64,000 nucleotides of DNA from assembly GCA_963931865.1 (NCBI GenBank), contig OZ007511.1, forward strand, positions 3,917,626-3,981,625. Direction: 5' to 3'. This DNA comes from Axinella damicornis (Eukaryota > Porifera > Demospongiae > Axinellida > Axinellidae). The notes under the pieces were generated by a model. The model searched no databases and was not told where the DNA came from. It was given only the letters and a program-made list of their open reading frames with translations. The translations under genes and the position numbers were made by a program. Of this stretch, positions 23,001-34,799 are shown in pieces (position 1 is the stretch's first letter; each line of letters begins with the position of its first letter).

Positions 23001-26000
23001 AGGATCCACTCAAATCATTAGAGTGCTCCATCAGGAGTGCATAATGACGTAAGGAAGGAGCATGCAATGACGGTGCAAAAGACTCACGGTAGTCGCATTA
23101 CTATTCTTAGTGCGCACGTGTGTTATTGTTTTGTTATGATGCCATCAAGCAAGGTGCCAAAGATCACTAGCAGAGAGAAGTTAGTTTGCACTAGAGATGC
23201 CCGCTTGGCTGTGAAGCGGCTCAATTGATTGCATCTGGCCATACAGCACTTTCTCAATTTAGGTCTGTCACTATATTATGTCCTTCCTCTGCAGTCTTAG
23301 ATTACACCATTGACACAGCACTAATTGATACCTTGCAGGTATCGCTAATTACTAGCTTCCAACCTCCTCTGGTACAGCTACATGGCAAGCCATAGTTTTT
23401 GCAGCAGGATCACATGCAAAGGGTCAAAGGCCTGTGGAGAGGAGTGGCCAGGACTGAGAGTACAGAACTATCCCAGAGTAGGTTTTCAAAGCTTCAATTC
23501 TATTGGTTATATAACAATATAAACCACACCCTAACCTGCCATAATATACCCTAAGTATGCACCGTATGACGTAAGTGACCTAAGTGAACCAATCAGAAGC
23601 GAGCTTAGAAAACCACTCCGGTACTGTAGAGAGTACACTCAAGTCATGTGCAATCACATGCACGTCACATGTGAGTCACATGCAGATCATAAACAGAGCA
23701 GGTTGTGTGTCTATTACCATAGCTTGCTTTGTTGAACCATGCACCACTTACGCCTGTCATCATCTATAATGGTCACAGTAGCAACACTGTTGGGGTAAAT
23801 GAATGCATTCTGGAGCATCTCATCTGTGATATACACTTCAAAGCTCTCAGGATCTTCCCCAATGGAATCATCACAGATTGTAATTGTAATATCGCCGTCT
23901 CTGGACGTAGTTGCATCTGCTCGGAATCGCCTTCGACGCGTGTTTCCTGATTGTGGTGGAGATACATAGTCACTGCCAGTCATAGAACATGAACCACCTG
24001 TGAAAGAATGCAGACAGTGAAATCTTTCATGTACCTATTGTGCATGTTTAGGCAACCTCCAATGGAGTTTAGACAGCAGAATGACTGTTTGGTGCTGTGA
24101 TCAATACATGCAATCTCTGCCCACTATAGCTACACTCTGCTCTGTTGTTGTCTCTTGCTCCATGTAATAATAGGGCATGAAATGTGTACCAAGCTCCTCC
24201 CCTTCTTCTGTAGCACATAATATTGTAAGAAAAGATGCATTTACAGTGGGAAATCCTATCCTGCTAAACTGGCTGTCAGTTAAGTGGAACATGCACACCG
24301 AGTATTAAAGTTCATACTTAGTCTATGTCAGGGGAGGATCCAGAAGGGGTTGGGGCACAGGTGCATGCTTCAAAGGATACCCCCACGGATTTTTTTCAAA
24401 ATTCAGGTTTTCTGAGATCAATTCTGAGAGTATCTATTGCACTCACCTGAAGTAGGTAGTACAGTACAGATACTCTGCACGTGTTTAGCAGGAGGATCCT
24501 AACCAGGTCCCTCCATGTGGCTCCTACTCTGGTATACTAAGGTATGGCTGAATGAATCGGTCAAATCCGGAGAGATTACGGAAAAGTGTGATTGATACAC
24601 GGAAGCTACCTCGCGGTAGCGATGTGAGTTAGCTTAGTCCAGCGCTTGTTTGTGTCATCCACAGATGAAACTGCGAGGGTGTGACCGCTTCTTTGTACGC
24701 ATAGTAGATAGGTAGTTCGGGCAAAGCAAAGTAGCCTCCATCCGCTTTTGAATCTTGTGCTAGGACTGCGAAATCATAATTTCAGACAACACACTCCCAC
24801 ATGCTAGTGGCAAAGTTTCACAAGCTCCAGGCAGCCAGGCCAGAAGTTGTAGCATAACATAGCCAGTTAGTAAGAATGCAAGGAGGGGGACAAACGTGGT
24901 GGAGAAGCAAAAGGGGGAGGGGGCTGCAGCTGGCACTCCCTGTCCCCCCTCCAGAATCCGCCACTGTATGTCACTTTGTGATCATGGTTGGCTGGTGCCA
25001 CAAACTTTGAACTATTACTTGCTATAGATGACATAATTCAAGAGCGCATGATGACATCATTGTTTTGTCACAATGATGTCATCATGTGCTCTTGAATAAT
25101 TATAGTCAAGAATAACTACTAATAACAAATCACGTACTCTCTTGTGTCTAGATGCCAACGGTGGCTGATTGATTGCTTACATACCAGCTATTGATTTGTT
25201 ACTTACCCGTTGCTGCTGTACCACCTGTGCTGATAGGACGTGTATTATAGTATACTCGGGAACGCAAAGATAAGTCCCCGGATCTGGTCACCTGGAAGGT
25301 TACATTCCCAACGTCTTCAGGAACAAAAATCCTGACAGGTGATAGGGTCACACGTGCAACTGGATAGGGAGAGGAAGGAAAGGGTCTAAAACATGCATTT
25401 CAAGCAGGATGCATTTCAACTTACAGCCTATTGGTTGCATTTCAAAGCCTGCTGGGTAGGCAAAGGATATTTCCCTCTCGAATCCGGCAACATATGCATT
25501 CATTGCGGCTGATGGTTTATTAAAGACTAGAGTTGAGGCTCCCACAGGAGTACTAATTTGGCCACCGTAACCACAGATTGAACCAGATGAACAGTATATG
25601 GGGACCCATCCTGCTGCAGGCATTGCTTGACTGCCATTGATCAGCACTGCTGCTCGATCCTCAGGTGTGTTAGTGAAAAACTCTGTTGAAAATGCAATAC
25701 TAATGTTGCTATCAAATGTTGTTCTCACTTCTTTAGCAGTTGTTACCGGGAAGTTGTTCAGATATTGGGAAACGGGTGGCACCAGAAGCATAAGCGGGTC
25801 TCCAATTGGACTTGCAGTATTTGGGCATTCATCAATAGAATGTCCTTTGCCATACTGCATCACAGCCACCGGGAGGCTTGTTTCGATACAGCAGTAGTCT
25901 GCTCGATAGTTTGGATCACAGCTTGTACGTGGAGCTCCAGGAGTGTCAAACACGTAGTAGTTGTTACCCTCTGGTGTCACAGCTCTGTTCTTAATAACTG

Positions 26001-29000
26001 ATGTTGAAAACCTTGGTGTAGTGGATCCCGGTGTGGTGCAAGTAACATTGATTACAGTGTTGTCTCGGATTGCTCCAACTATGAAGCGGTCACCGGACTT
26101 TCTCCTTGCCAAGGGGACACCGAAGAAAGTTGTGCCCCACACCATGTGTGGGGGTATTTGTTCCACTAGATGATCACAAGCAGTACGGTCAGCAGGAACA
26201 CGTCCACATACGTGGCCAGCAAATACAGAGATAGGCTTGTTTGAAGTTACAATGGTACCAGTTAAGTCCTGTCCCCGAGTAGTTTCAATATAAATAGTTT
26301 GATTCCTCAATTGATTGGACAGTGTAAGTGTATCACCAGCAAATGCTTGACCTAGTTCGAATTCAATTGTGTGTGTTGGAGTGATCTCGATAGTGGTGTC
26401 AGATTCACATGTGACAATCAGGAAAGCGCTCCGAAAAGCTGGAACCTCAGTATCATCAGGACCTTCCACATTATTGGCAGAGAAGATAAAGTATTCGTAA
26501 GGTGTATTTGTTGTGATACCGTCATATGCCTGACATGGAAGGGCCAAGAAAGCATCAGTTGAGACATCTTCGTCATTCAGACCGAACACTGTAATTTTCC
26601 TTCCATCTTCAGCTTTGACACGGATGTACTTATTTCTGGAAGCTGGGCTACCTCCTCTTTCACTGCTGGTTTGTAGTCTTATATCTGGGCCACTCGGAGA
26701 ACCACGGCCTGTGGGAAATCGGATAACAGTGGTCCTCCCATACTCAGCAGTCCTGTTCTGTGTAGAAATACCATAAACGGGGTCTGTCTCAACTGTAAAC
26801 CTCACAGGTGTCGGTTCATTCGTGGTCACAAATAGGGCAGCAACTGGACGGGGCACACTTGCTACATGGGTGTTCGGCATGAAGCCAATCACAAACTCAT
26901 TTCCACTGCTGCTTAGTCCATCAGGAGCTGAGTAGAGAAGAGCACACACCATTCACATAACAATCTATAGTCTAAGTGCAGAAACTCCTGGACCAATTAA
27001 TATGTAATAATCTTGCGTGGCCAGATCCCATTCCGCACGGAAGGAATTGGTCTCCAACATGGCCAAAGAGCAGTTTGTGGGGCCACATTGTGGAGTGTGT
27101 ACCAATCACAGTGCAGTATTCAATCACATACTACCTGAAGTACATTGTATGCGATCAGTGGAAATTTAAGTGTGAGCGGAGAGCTCGAATCAAGAGCTGG
27201 AACAGAAATCGAAATTACAAGTGCGCAAGGTCGCAAGATTTTACTATGGCGATTGCTGTTGCTTAGGTCATGGCTGGAACACATAAACAATTACATTCCT
27301 GAGCATCAAGCCACTCCATGCCATGTTTCGCGACACCTCACTCCCCTTACATACGTGCGCTTTAAAATAGATGCTGCGATTCAGAAATCTTTCTCCAGAA
27401 TTCTGTTACAAATGTAAACGCAGAAGACCAAAACATGAATGCAGAAGGCCTAAGTGAACTCCAGAAGATCCGTAAGTGAACTTAGGTGTGTACAAAGCTG
27501 GAGTGAAACCTTCAGAACAAACCTTCCTTTTTTGGGAAGAAATGTTCCGGTTTTCAGAAGAAGCCTTCCTGTTTTTGGCAGCAGCTTGCCATTTTGTGCT
27601 GCAAATGCAAATCGGAACAAATCGTTGCGTCAATTCTAAAGACACGTACCGTACATTCATATTCATGGCTAATAACTACCCCGAGCCCCAATAATAGATA
27701 AAGCACAAGAGTTGCTGGATACCAGACCTTGAGAATCAGGAATGGTATGTCTAAAGCACATGCCCGAGTGGGATAGAAATTTTCACATTGAAAATTGTTT
27801 ACAGGACAATTATCCGTGTTTGTGAACCGAAGCATTCGGATTCTTTAATGACATCGCTGTACTTGCCGTACTTTCACTCACCCGCCAACCCAACGTCTTC
27901 ACAGAAACTTGAGCTGCAAAGGACCCACCTTGGTGACAAACACACTTGCCTATTCCAGCTAGTGCTGACAGACAATTGGGAAGTTCGTTGCAATGACCAG
28001 CATGCATAAACAGCGCTCTCTGATTTTGCTCGTCTGGTGATCTCCACCAATCTCCCACAAATGCGACAACACATCTTCATGAAGGAGATGATGGAGTCTC
28101 GCATTAAAGAAAGCTCTACAATGGTCTGTTTTATGCTTGTATGAACTAGTCAACACGTTTGGTCTAAATTAAATGCTGCTACTTGGTTCACAGAGTTAAA
28201 ATGCAGTCATAAACGACAGCAGAAGTGAATTAGAGGTCGAGGTTATGCGTACCCACAGCGTGATTATAGGATTAACTCTCGACGTGGAACGTAGAAAGCA
28301 TTAGCATTTCTATGACCATTGTTGCAACTAGTTTGACAGTGTTGGACTTTATATGGTGTCTGGTGATTGATGGTGCACTCTACAACTTGCATTTCCATCC
28401 AACCACAGTCATCATTACCAATCAATATTCACGATTTGAGGTTAACTATAGCCAGCATCAAATAAAATCAGGGCAATCCAACAAATGTTAATTAATACAC
28501 AGGAAATGACATCAGGTGGAAAATGGTCCATTAAAGTTGACTACTACTGTATATACCGTAGAGTACGTATTAAGCGCCCAGGGTTTGGGGACATTGAACG
28601 CCGCTGAACAGGGGAGTGGGCGCTAGATGCGTACTCAGACTACTTAGGCATGTAGTATCCGCCCACCCATTCAGCACTGTATAAACAACAAGCGCTGTGG
28701 TAAGCTGTGAATATCAATGACAGGCTATGAATATATAAGTCCATTTTTCACACAAGGAAATTGACAGAGAAAGCATGCCGCAGTTCATACTTCACTGTAA
28801 ACCGAATGCACAACCTCACCCAGAAGTTATGAAATGCTGCTCAAAACTTTTGTGATGGGTGGGCCCTTACTACACTGTTTTTGGACCTTGTGCAGTAACT
28901 TTCGCGTGAAGAGGGGGGTGGCCATGGGCGCTTGATACGTATTCTACGGTATCCACAATCTAGTGATGGATTGTCACCTCGAAAAAGCAAAGAACCAACA

Positions 29001-31541
29001 CCATTAACCCTTTAAGCCCCATTGACGTCTATAGATGTCATTTAGACCCTATGCACTTGTAGGGCTTCTCATCAGTCCAAAAAGAGACCAAAAAGGCTTC
29101 AGAGGGCCTAGGGACAACTTTGAGGGACGAACTCAAAAATTTGGTCAGATTTCGGCACGCATCCCCCACTAAACGTAGAAGCGGGGGGGTATCGAAAGGG
29201 GGGGCGGCAGACCCCCCTTCGCATGTCGTGGGCATTTTTTTTGATTTTAATGAGATTCATAGACCCCAGCCAGGGCCTCAAGAAAACATGCAAATTGGTA
29301 GTGTAAGGTGTGCCATCAGTCAGATCTGGCCCAAGGTTAGGGAAATGCTGGGCGAAAATCCGGCTGACATCCACCTTTGACCTCTGATTGCTGGGCTTGT
29401 GGGGGGTCATGAATATCATTAACGGTATTGCCAGAGGGGTCTCTCCATGTGTGCGGGCCCCACCAAGTTTGGCCGCTGAGGAGCGAATGCTGTGGGAGAG
29501 GAGTACCTACGAAAGTGGTGTGCGCTGAATGCATGAAAATGTGTTGTCTTGGTGGGAAGAATTCGGTGATTTAAGGGGTTAACCAGTGTCAGTCCCATCC
29601 CATTAAGAAATGTAAATGCGAGTTGTTACTTATAGCTCAGCAATCAGTTTGTATCGAACATAATGCTCTTCAAGCTTAATGGAATCCATCATCCCCCCTC
29701 GCAATTCCATAAAGCTTGAAACGGCATCCATCTGCTAGCTATTATTCGGTTCTGAACCAGGTAATATCCAGCAGGTGGATGCTCTTTGAAGTTTGATGGA
29801 ATGGTGAGGGAGGATGAATTATGGTTTGAAATTCTCTATATACCAGTTCTATTATTAACCTGTAGCAGGAGACGTAAAAAGCATCATTTATACTCTCCAG
29901 CCTGTAGTGTATGCTCACTGAAACCTCTCATAGAGGTCATTTTAAGAGAACATTTTTTGCAATCTTCGCACAGCTAGCTGTACAGGATGCGCATGTGCAT
30001 TACTGCTACTCCATTCCATTCCATTTCATTTCGTTTCGTTTCGTTTCATTTCGTTTCGTTTCGTTTCACGTTCCATAGATTCGGGTATGCCTTCTCCTGG
30101 CCAGGCTGCAGTCTGGTGAAAAATTTGAAGTACATTTTTACAACCATGTATAGATGAAGTTGAAGCTCCAACTTGGTGAGTGCAAACTACCATGCCTGCT
30201 TAATAGACCTCATGCAATCACGTCACAGAATTGAGTGCACGTGATGCAGGCATCCATAAAATTAAGTGCATGTGACACAAGCAGCCATTCTGAGTGGCAA
30301 GAATAACATTGCTAGTACGGTAAAAATGGAGTTTTGTCTGCTTCTCGCAATCTGCGCAGGGATCAGCCTGAACGTATGCTAACTACTTAATAGCGAATGT
30401 TAACATACTTGGAAGACAGCTGTGCAGCTGCACGCATTTCTGCAATCACAATTGAAATTAAAATAATTAGAAGGGCTGAGAACCAGAGTGGCCTAACCCA
30501 CAAAAATTGAATTAGCCCCCCTAAACTTGAGAATACTGTTACAGTATTCTCAAGTTTAGGGGGGCTAATTCAATTTTTGTGGGTTACAGTATTCTCAAGT
30601 TTAGGGGGGCTAATTCAATTTTTGTGGGTTAGGCCACTCTGGTTCTCAGCCCTTCTAATTATTTTAATTTCAATTGTGATTGCAGAACTTGAGAATACTG
30701 TTACAGTATTCTCAAGTTTAGGGGGGCTAATTCAATTTTTGTGGGTTAGGCCACTCTGGTTCTCAGTCCTTCGTTCAATGTACGATCTTCTTGCCACTCA
30801 TGAAACAGAGTCTTATTGAGAATACGGAAAGATTGTGAGTAGATAACCAACCGGCTATGACGTCAATTGCATAAAGTCTATACTTGCCCCTTGAAGTCTG
30901 TAGTCCTGTCACACTAGAGCCAGCTAGCTTGAGTCTTCAACCTGAAAGTGCTTACCAGCAAGAATCAGCAGGATCAGATCGGTGGGAAGCGACTTAAACT
31001 CTTCTGCAAATACTACTAGGGCTATGCAGAGCAAGAGAATTTTTTTAGCCTATTTTACTTTTGTGTAGCTAGCTAGCTACTGTTCCAAGCTGAACTTGCT
31101 CCATCCACTAATTTTAACGTGCCTTGATATTTGGCTACATTGCAAAAGAATCACAGCAGCTAGAGCTATGAAATTTGCAACATGGCTGGAGGAAAGACTG
31201 CACTATCATCTGAACTTTACAGCAGGTCTCTATCGTCTTCCAGTCAGAAAGTAAAGCTGATTCCCTAAAACTTGAAGCTACCAAGTTACCCCGTTTTACA
31301 ACTCACTGCAGGGAAAATAGCTAGTTTGCTTCTTTTTTTTTCTCTCTCTCTCTCTCTCGCTGGAATCCTCAAAATGAACCCTCGACTCTACCTGTTACCT
31401 GACTCCTGTGAAACAATTTGCTAGCCAGCTGAATATCAACTTACCAGGCCCAAACAGCTCACTGTTGTCGTGTTGGTTGGCGGCTTCAACAGCGACTGCA
31501 ATTGCAACCAGAACCAACGACAGAAACGGCAGCCTAGCCAT
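15436..31541 (-). CDS. Gene A: adhesion GPCR with IgGFc-binding, Calx-beta and HRM ectodomain
   Basis: Complete 17-exon model, about 1530 residues. Exons in transcription order: 31445-31541, 25425-26927, 25207-25359, 23752-23997, 22123-22257, 21824-22036, 21178 (or 21114)-21353, 20761-20918, 20607-20683, 20145-20244, 18713-19048, 18429-18474, 17867-17955, 16886-17019, 16532-16794, 16205-16307, 15436-16135. Domain order: signal peptide (1-21), IgGFc-binding (about 40-500), two Calx-beta (about 534-782), hormone-receptor motif, GAIN, GPS with CTCNHLTNFAVL, seven helices, and a cytoplasmic tail of roughly 110 residues. Splice phases match at every junction except HRM to GAIN, which is solved by a donor 64 nt further on. 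Family knowledge: adhesion GPCRs self-cleave at the GPS (here HL/T) and signal through a tethered peptide. Ligand unknown. The 3' ten exons are duplicated in gene B. Confidence 0.85.
16439..16491. repeat. (AC)n microsatellite
   Basis: About 25 AC dinucleotides in the intron between the gene A exons 15 and 16. The orthologous intron in gene B has one too (about 41351-41422). Confidence 0.9.
17867..18474 (-). CDS. Gene A exons 12-13: GPCR proteolysis site (GPS)
   Basis: Exon 18429-18474 encodes NATNERCVSWSF; exon 17867-17955 encodes EWTTEGCQ...VSCTCNHLTNFAVLV. The four Cys, two Trp and the HLT cleavage triad are all present, so self-cleavage is expected. The extracellular fragment would stay bound to the membrane part. 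Confidence 0.9.
18561..18696. mobile_element. 136-bp TAGCC MITE with empty site in gene B
   Basis: Inverted ends TAGCCTCGTTCCCAG and CTGGGAATGAGGCTA (one mismatch), with arms extending through CCTTCTCACCCCAGC. Flanked by perfect 9-bp duplications CATTGTTAC (18552-18560, 18697-18705). The same intron in gene B (about 47123-47131) has a single CATTGTTAC and no insert, so the event is specific to gene A. It lies 17 bp downstream of the GAIN exon donor. Confidence 0.85.
18713..20918 (-). CDS. Gene A exons 8-11: GAIN domain
   Basis: Exons 20761-20918, 20607-20683, 20145-20244 and 18713-19048. Helical GAIN subdomain A is encoded by DNIDEAIAAVSVAVREAVTN and VQNLVAIVDGLQLWNADML; subdomain B by exon 18713-19048 (VFQSITNRSAVGITFVVYD ... 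LGILVGRGLTFSGLVDPVRI). In adhesion GPCRs the GAIN domain folds around the GPS and drives autoproteolysis. All four exons have exact-length counterparts in gene B (158, 77, 100 and 336 nt). Confidence 0.85.
19049..20144. other. Gene A intron 10, no gene seen
   Basis: Intron between the GAIN exons 20145-20244 and 18713-19048. No exon, RNA gene or bounded element was recognised. The corresponding intron in gene B is only about 270 bp, so most of this sequence was gained in A or lost in B. Confidence 0.5.
21114..21353 (-). CDS. Gene A exon 7: hormone-receptor motif (HRM)
   Basis: Encodes VCDSEHTGFLFWPETPAGTT, then LPCPN, DRICTLVGEWSTVD, SVCL: the Cys/Trp pattern of the HRM domain of adhesion and secretin GPCRs. 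The acceptor is at 21354-21355. A strong GTGAGT donor at 21177 gives 176 nt ending in phase 0, which does not fit the next exon (phase 1). A GTTAGT donor at 21113 gives 240 nt, phase 1-1, and keeps the frame. Skipping the exon also keeps the frame. I give the longer form; the true 3' edge needs RNA evidence. No counterpart is seen in gene B. Confidence 0.65.
21594..21797 (+). repeat. Minisatellite, 20-bp unit
   Basis: GTGAGGGTATGTAAAGTGA-type units are repeated about ten times, regular in the middle (21670-21760) and degenerate at both ends. It is intronic, directly after Calx-beta domain 2 of gene A. Confidence 0.8.
21824..22257 (-). CDS. Gene A exons 5-6: Calx-beta domain 2
   Basis: Exon 22123-22257 (135 nt) encodes IWFDPASYNVSEDGGFVDV; exon 21824-22036 (213 nt) encodes FEPTEQFFGRL...TVQIFDDD. 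Phase 1-1 with good AG/GT sites. The intron just after it contains a 20-bp GTGAGGGTATGTAAAGTGA tandem repeat. Confidence 0.8.
22258..23751. other. Gene A intron 4, no gene seen
   Basis: Intron between Calx-beta domains 1 and 2. I found no splice-bounded coding segment or defined transposon in it. Confidence 0.45.
23752..25359 (-). CDS. Gene A exons 3-4: Calx-beta domain 1
   Basis: Exon 25207-25359 (153 nt) gives the first half (PVRIFVPEDVGNVTFQVTRSG); exon 23752-23997 (246 nt) gives the second half (SIGEDPESFEVYI...VTIIDDD). Both are phase 1-1. The intron between them holds a 0.64-kb MITE and a hairpin. Confidence 0.8.
24329..24966. mobile_element. CAGGGG-ended MITE
   Basis: Left end CAGGGGAGGATCCAGAAGGGG matches the inverse of the right end CCCCTCCAGAATCCGCCACTG with a few mismatches. 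TATGT flanks both sides (24324-24328 and 24967-24971). No coding capacity is seen. It lies in gene A intron 3. Confidence 0.65.
25036..25097. repeat. Hairpin, 28-bp arms
   Basis: ATTCAAGAGCGCATGATGAC on the left is mirrored by GTCATCATGTGCTCTTGAAT on the right, around a short TTTGTC loop. Intronic in gene A. Confidence 0.8.
25425..26927 (-). CDS. Gene A exon 2: IgGFc-binding domain
   Basis: A single 1503-nt exon, about 500 residues, open throughout. It shows the features of the IgGFc-binding N-terminal family known from FCGBP: a start like GNEFVIGFMPN, and the signature CDHLVEQIPPHMVWGTTFF, then DYCCIE and PVAVMQYGKGHS. In vertebrates this region was named for binding IgG Fc; invertebrates have no IgG, so the ligand here is unknown. 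It forms the membrane-distal part of the receptor. Confidence 0.85.
28556..28949. mobile_element. TA-target MITE
   Basis: Ends CCGTAGAGTACGTATTAAGC and GCTTGATACGTATTCTACGG are inverted repeats with few mismatches, flanked by TA on both sides. The CCGTA ends resemble those of the elements at 40742-41342 and 42127-42824. Confidence 0.7.
29008..29578. mobile_element. piggyBac-like MITE
   Basis: Flanked by TTAA at 29004-29007 and 29579-29582, with inverted ends CCCTTTAAG and TTTAAGGGG. TTAA targets with CCCTTT ends are typical of piggyBac elements. The inside is non-coding and shared with fragments at 10255-10640 and 13975-14130. Confidence 0.7.
30009..30067 (+). repeat. Pentanucleotide repeat TTTCG/TTTCA
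   Basis: About eleven units of CATTC, TTTCA and TTTCG in a row. Confidence 0.85.
30438..30776. repeat. Complex palindrome with three copies of one arm
   Basis: The sequence GAAGGGCTGAGAACCAG...AATTAGCCCCCCTAAACTTG, followed by GAGAATACTGTTAC, is inverted and then partly repeated twice. The outer arms include the CAATCACAATTGAAATT flank. GAAGGGCTGAGAACCAG also occurs at about 33673 and, diverged, near 35310-35330, so this is a dispersed foldback family that has duplicated on itself. Confidence 0.7.
31445..31541 (-). CDS. Gene A exon 1: signal peptide
   Basis: Encodes MARLPFLSLVLVAIAVAVEA followed by ANQHDNSELFGP and ends in phase 1 at a GTAAGT donor. It fits in frame to the IgGFc-binding exon at 26927 (split codon G|CT, Ala). 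Cleavage is likely after VEA. I chose this start because it is the only signal-peptide-like ATG exon in the right phase upstream. The intron is 4.5 kb. Confidence 0.75.
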
Positions 31542-32876
31542 GTTTAGCAATCGTACCAGCAAGCAATCTGATGATACAACATGCAGTCCATGCGGCTAGG
31601 CGCAGGCCCGCCTTACCGGTAATGCAATGAGCTTACACGCATGCGCACGAACGCGAGACAGCAGGAACATTATTACACAAAGATGCACTGAACTGAGAAT
31701 ACACGAAATCAGTGGCAAAGAGACTGTGTACACTATAGTCTCTATATTAGCCTTGGATCACTGAGTCATTTGGATCATCAATCTCACGAACTGGACCCCT
31801 TGTATACTGCCAGCATAGAAGCAAATCTCATGTAAAAGTCCCAAGTTTGATCATAAAGCTCAGCATCTTCGCTCTGGACCAATGGGATGGATGGTGATTG
31901 TAAATAGCTCTTCTTCCAAAAAGTAAGGATCTGGAGCACCTGTGTGCACAAACATCTCGACCGTCACAGGAATATTCCAAAACTGGCCTCCTGCATATGA
32001 ACAAAAACAACACAAAAGAGATCACACACTACAACTGACGACTCATTGTACAACTACAAACAGGATGTTTTTGTACATCTTTAAGCAATCAAACTGTCAC
32101 TCATCAAAACTGAAAATTGGGTGAGCCACAACTCTTTCTCCATACCACTAACTAGATGGGACCTCCTGCAACCAGGCAAGTCTCTTATTTTAAACTAATA
32201 TTATTCGCGTATCCCAAATCACAACCCTAATTAAAAATGTCTTTTAGAGTTCAAAAAAGGGTGCACCAATTAGGTTTTATATTATGAACAAAGATCTGCC
32301 GATAACAAGTGGCCGATCATAGATAAGCCTTTCAAGCTTATTCTTTGCAAATTTTTTTTATCAATTAGCTGCAGAAACTCTAGGCATGCATGCAACTTTT
32401 GAATCTGGGTGGTGAACAAACATGCACCTAATAAAGCTACACCCGCAAGTTTTGCAACATCTCGCTCCCCAGACTAGTCTTGTGCCCAGACATCCACACC
32501 CACTAGCAGAGAACATCTGCTGCTACATGACAAATGGGTGGTGGACTTCTTGATTATTCCGTTATTGCCATAAACCGACGGTTCATTTTTTAAGTCGGAG
32601 AAGAAGCTATAAGGGGGGTCATGAATCTACTACAAAGTGAGAAGCCTTTATCCTCCTCTGCATCATATCCTCAAGACACCTGACTGTAAGTTGCCCAGTG
32701 TAAGTACCTGTGTTCTCCGTGTAGGCTCAGAGGATCGTTGATCACATAAATTTCTCCAGCCATCCCTGGCCCTTGAATATGGCTTACTATTAACCTGTTT
32801 ATTTCTGAGACATTAATACACTCGTGTTACTTGGCTTGGGTTGGCCAAAAATTAGCCAGTTTAAGTTGAAGTGCAC

Positions 32877-33530
32877 TTGTCTGGAGAAGCCGCACCATTG
32901 ACTAATAAGCATGTGAGCCTGGGGAACGAGGCTACAATATGGCCTATACCATCGGACAACTGCAACCACAAGGGCCTTCCTGCCAAGTTCAGTGTCAGCT
33001 GCCTTTGCTGTCATTCGGGCATACCACTTCACTGGCTACATCCGTATTCTATAATGCCTCACAAACTCCCTGCGGGATTACTGCATGCTGGAAGCAATTA
33101 ATATTGAAGCAGGAATGGCCCAAGAACGAGGCCAGCTCTTTTTTGATTTTGAACACTTACCACAAGCCTTGCAAGTTCACAGTCCCAGGTTCCATTTGGG
33201 GATGCATTTATGTAAACCACTTTACAAATGTACACCTGCATTAGCACATTTACACACAGAGTTTAAGTGCTGCATGCATGTAACTAAACACGGCAATAAA
33301 TCCATTCTTATGGGATATTGGACTCATCCGTTTGCATTTGGGTTGTCATTCAGACTCACCAAATACTGTACAGACTCATCCTGCAAGTGTCACTGCACTT
33401 ACACACAGAGCAGCCCTCTAGTAGCTCCAATCCATCACTTATTTATTTGCTATGCTCTAAACTACACCCCAGTGGAACTTCAACCATCCTAAGGAAGATC
33501 TGTATTTCTAGCCACATTACAAGTCAGCCC

Positions 33531-33580
<50 letters not shown>

Positions 33581-34750
33581 AAGTAAATCACCATGTATTT
33601 CGGTCATCAAAAGCACATGCAGATTTGTGACTCTAGCCACGCACAAGTTTTCAATGTGAGAAGGAAATTTGAAGGGCTGAGAACCAGTCTGAGAACCAGT
33701 CTGAGAATGGAACCCACTGCATAGCCCCTCATGAAAATAACTTTTTCATTATTATTAGTGAACAAACTGTAGCTTACAATGTACAACTCATCTCTGAGAG
33801 NNNNNNNNNNNNNNNNNNNNNNNNNNNNNNNNNNNNNNNNNNNNNNNNNNNNNNNNNNNNNNNNNNNNNNNNNNNNNNNNNNNNNNNNNNNNNNNNNNNN
33901 NNNNNNNNNNNNNNNNNNNNNNNNNNNNNNNNNNNNNNNNNNNNNNNNNNNNNNNNNNNNNNNNNNNNNNNNNNNNNNNNNNNNNNNNNNNNNNNNNNNN
34001 ATTGTGCCCCCCCCCCCCCCCCCCCCCCCCCCTTTCATAATTCCTGTATCCGCCCCTGGCACTGATATAACTTGTCTGGAGAAGCCACACCATTGACTAA
34101 TAAGCATGTGAGCCTGGGGAACGAGGCTAAGATAATTATGGCCTATACCATCGGACAACTGCAATGCCATCACAGGGGCCTTCCTGCCAAGTTCAGTGTC
34201 AGCTGCCTTTGCTGTCATTTGGGCATACCACTTCACTGGCTACATCTGTATTCTATAATGCCTCACAAACTCCCTGCGGCATTACTGCAATGCTGGAAGC
34301 AATTAATATTGAAGCAGGAATGGCACATGAACGAGGCCAGCTCTTTTCTGATTTTGAACACTTACCACAAGCCTTGCAAGTTCGCAGTCCCAGGTTCCAT
34401 TTGGGGATGCATTACATGGTTTATGTAAACCACTTTACAAATGTACACCTGCATTAGCCCATTTACACACAGAGTTTAAGTGCTGCATGCATGTAACTAA
34501 ACACTGCAATAAATCCATTCTTATGGGATACTGGACTCATCCGTTTGCATTTGGATTGTCCTTCAGACTCACCAAATACTGTACAGACTCATCCTGCAAG
34601 TGTTACTGCACTTACACACAGAGCAGCCCTCTAGTAGCTCCAATCCATCACTTATTTATTTGATATGCTCTAAACTACACCCCAGTGGAACTTCAACCAT
34701 CCTAAGGAAGATCTGTGTTTCTAGCCACATTACAAGTCAGCCCTTCCCCC

Positions 34751-34799
<49 letters not shown>

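Larger units (their letters stand above)
26928..31444. other. Gene A intron 1 (4.5 kb), filled with elements
   Basis: This large first intron separates the signal-peptide exon from the IgGFc-binding exon. It contains two MITEs, a TTTCG repeat and a complex palindrome, listed separately. I see no exon between them. A (CT)n run lies near 31337-31359. Confidence 0.6.

Noticed and set aside
33607..34236. Frames running through the N gap
   Set aside because: They consist largely of undetermined bases and low-complexity poly-C.
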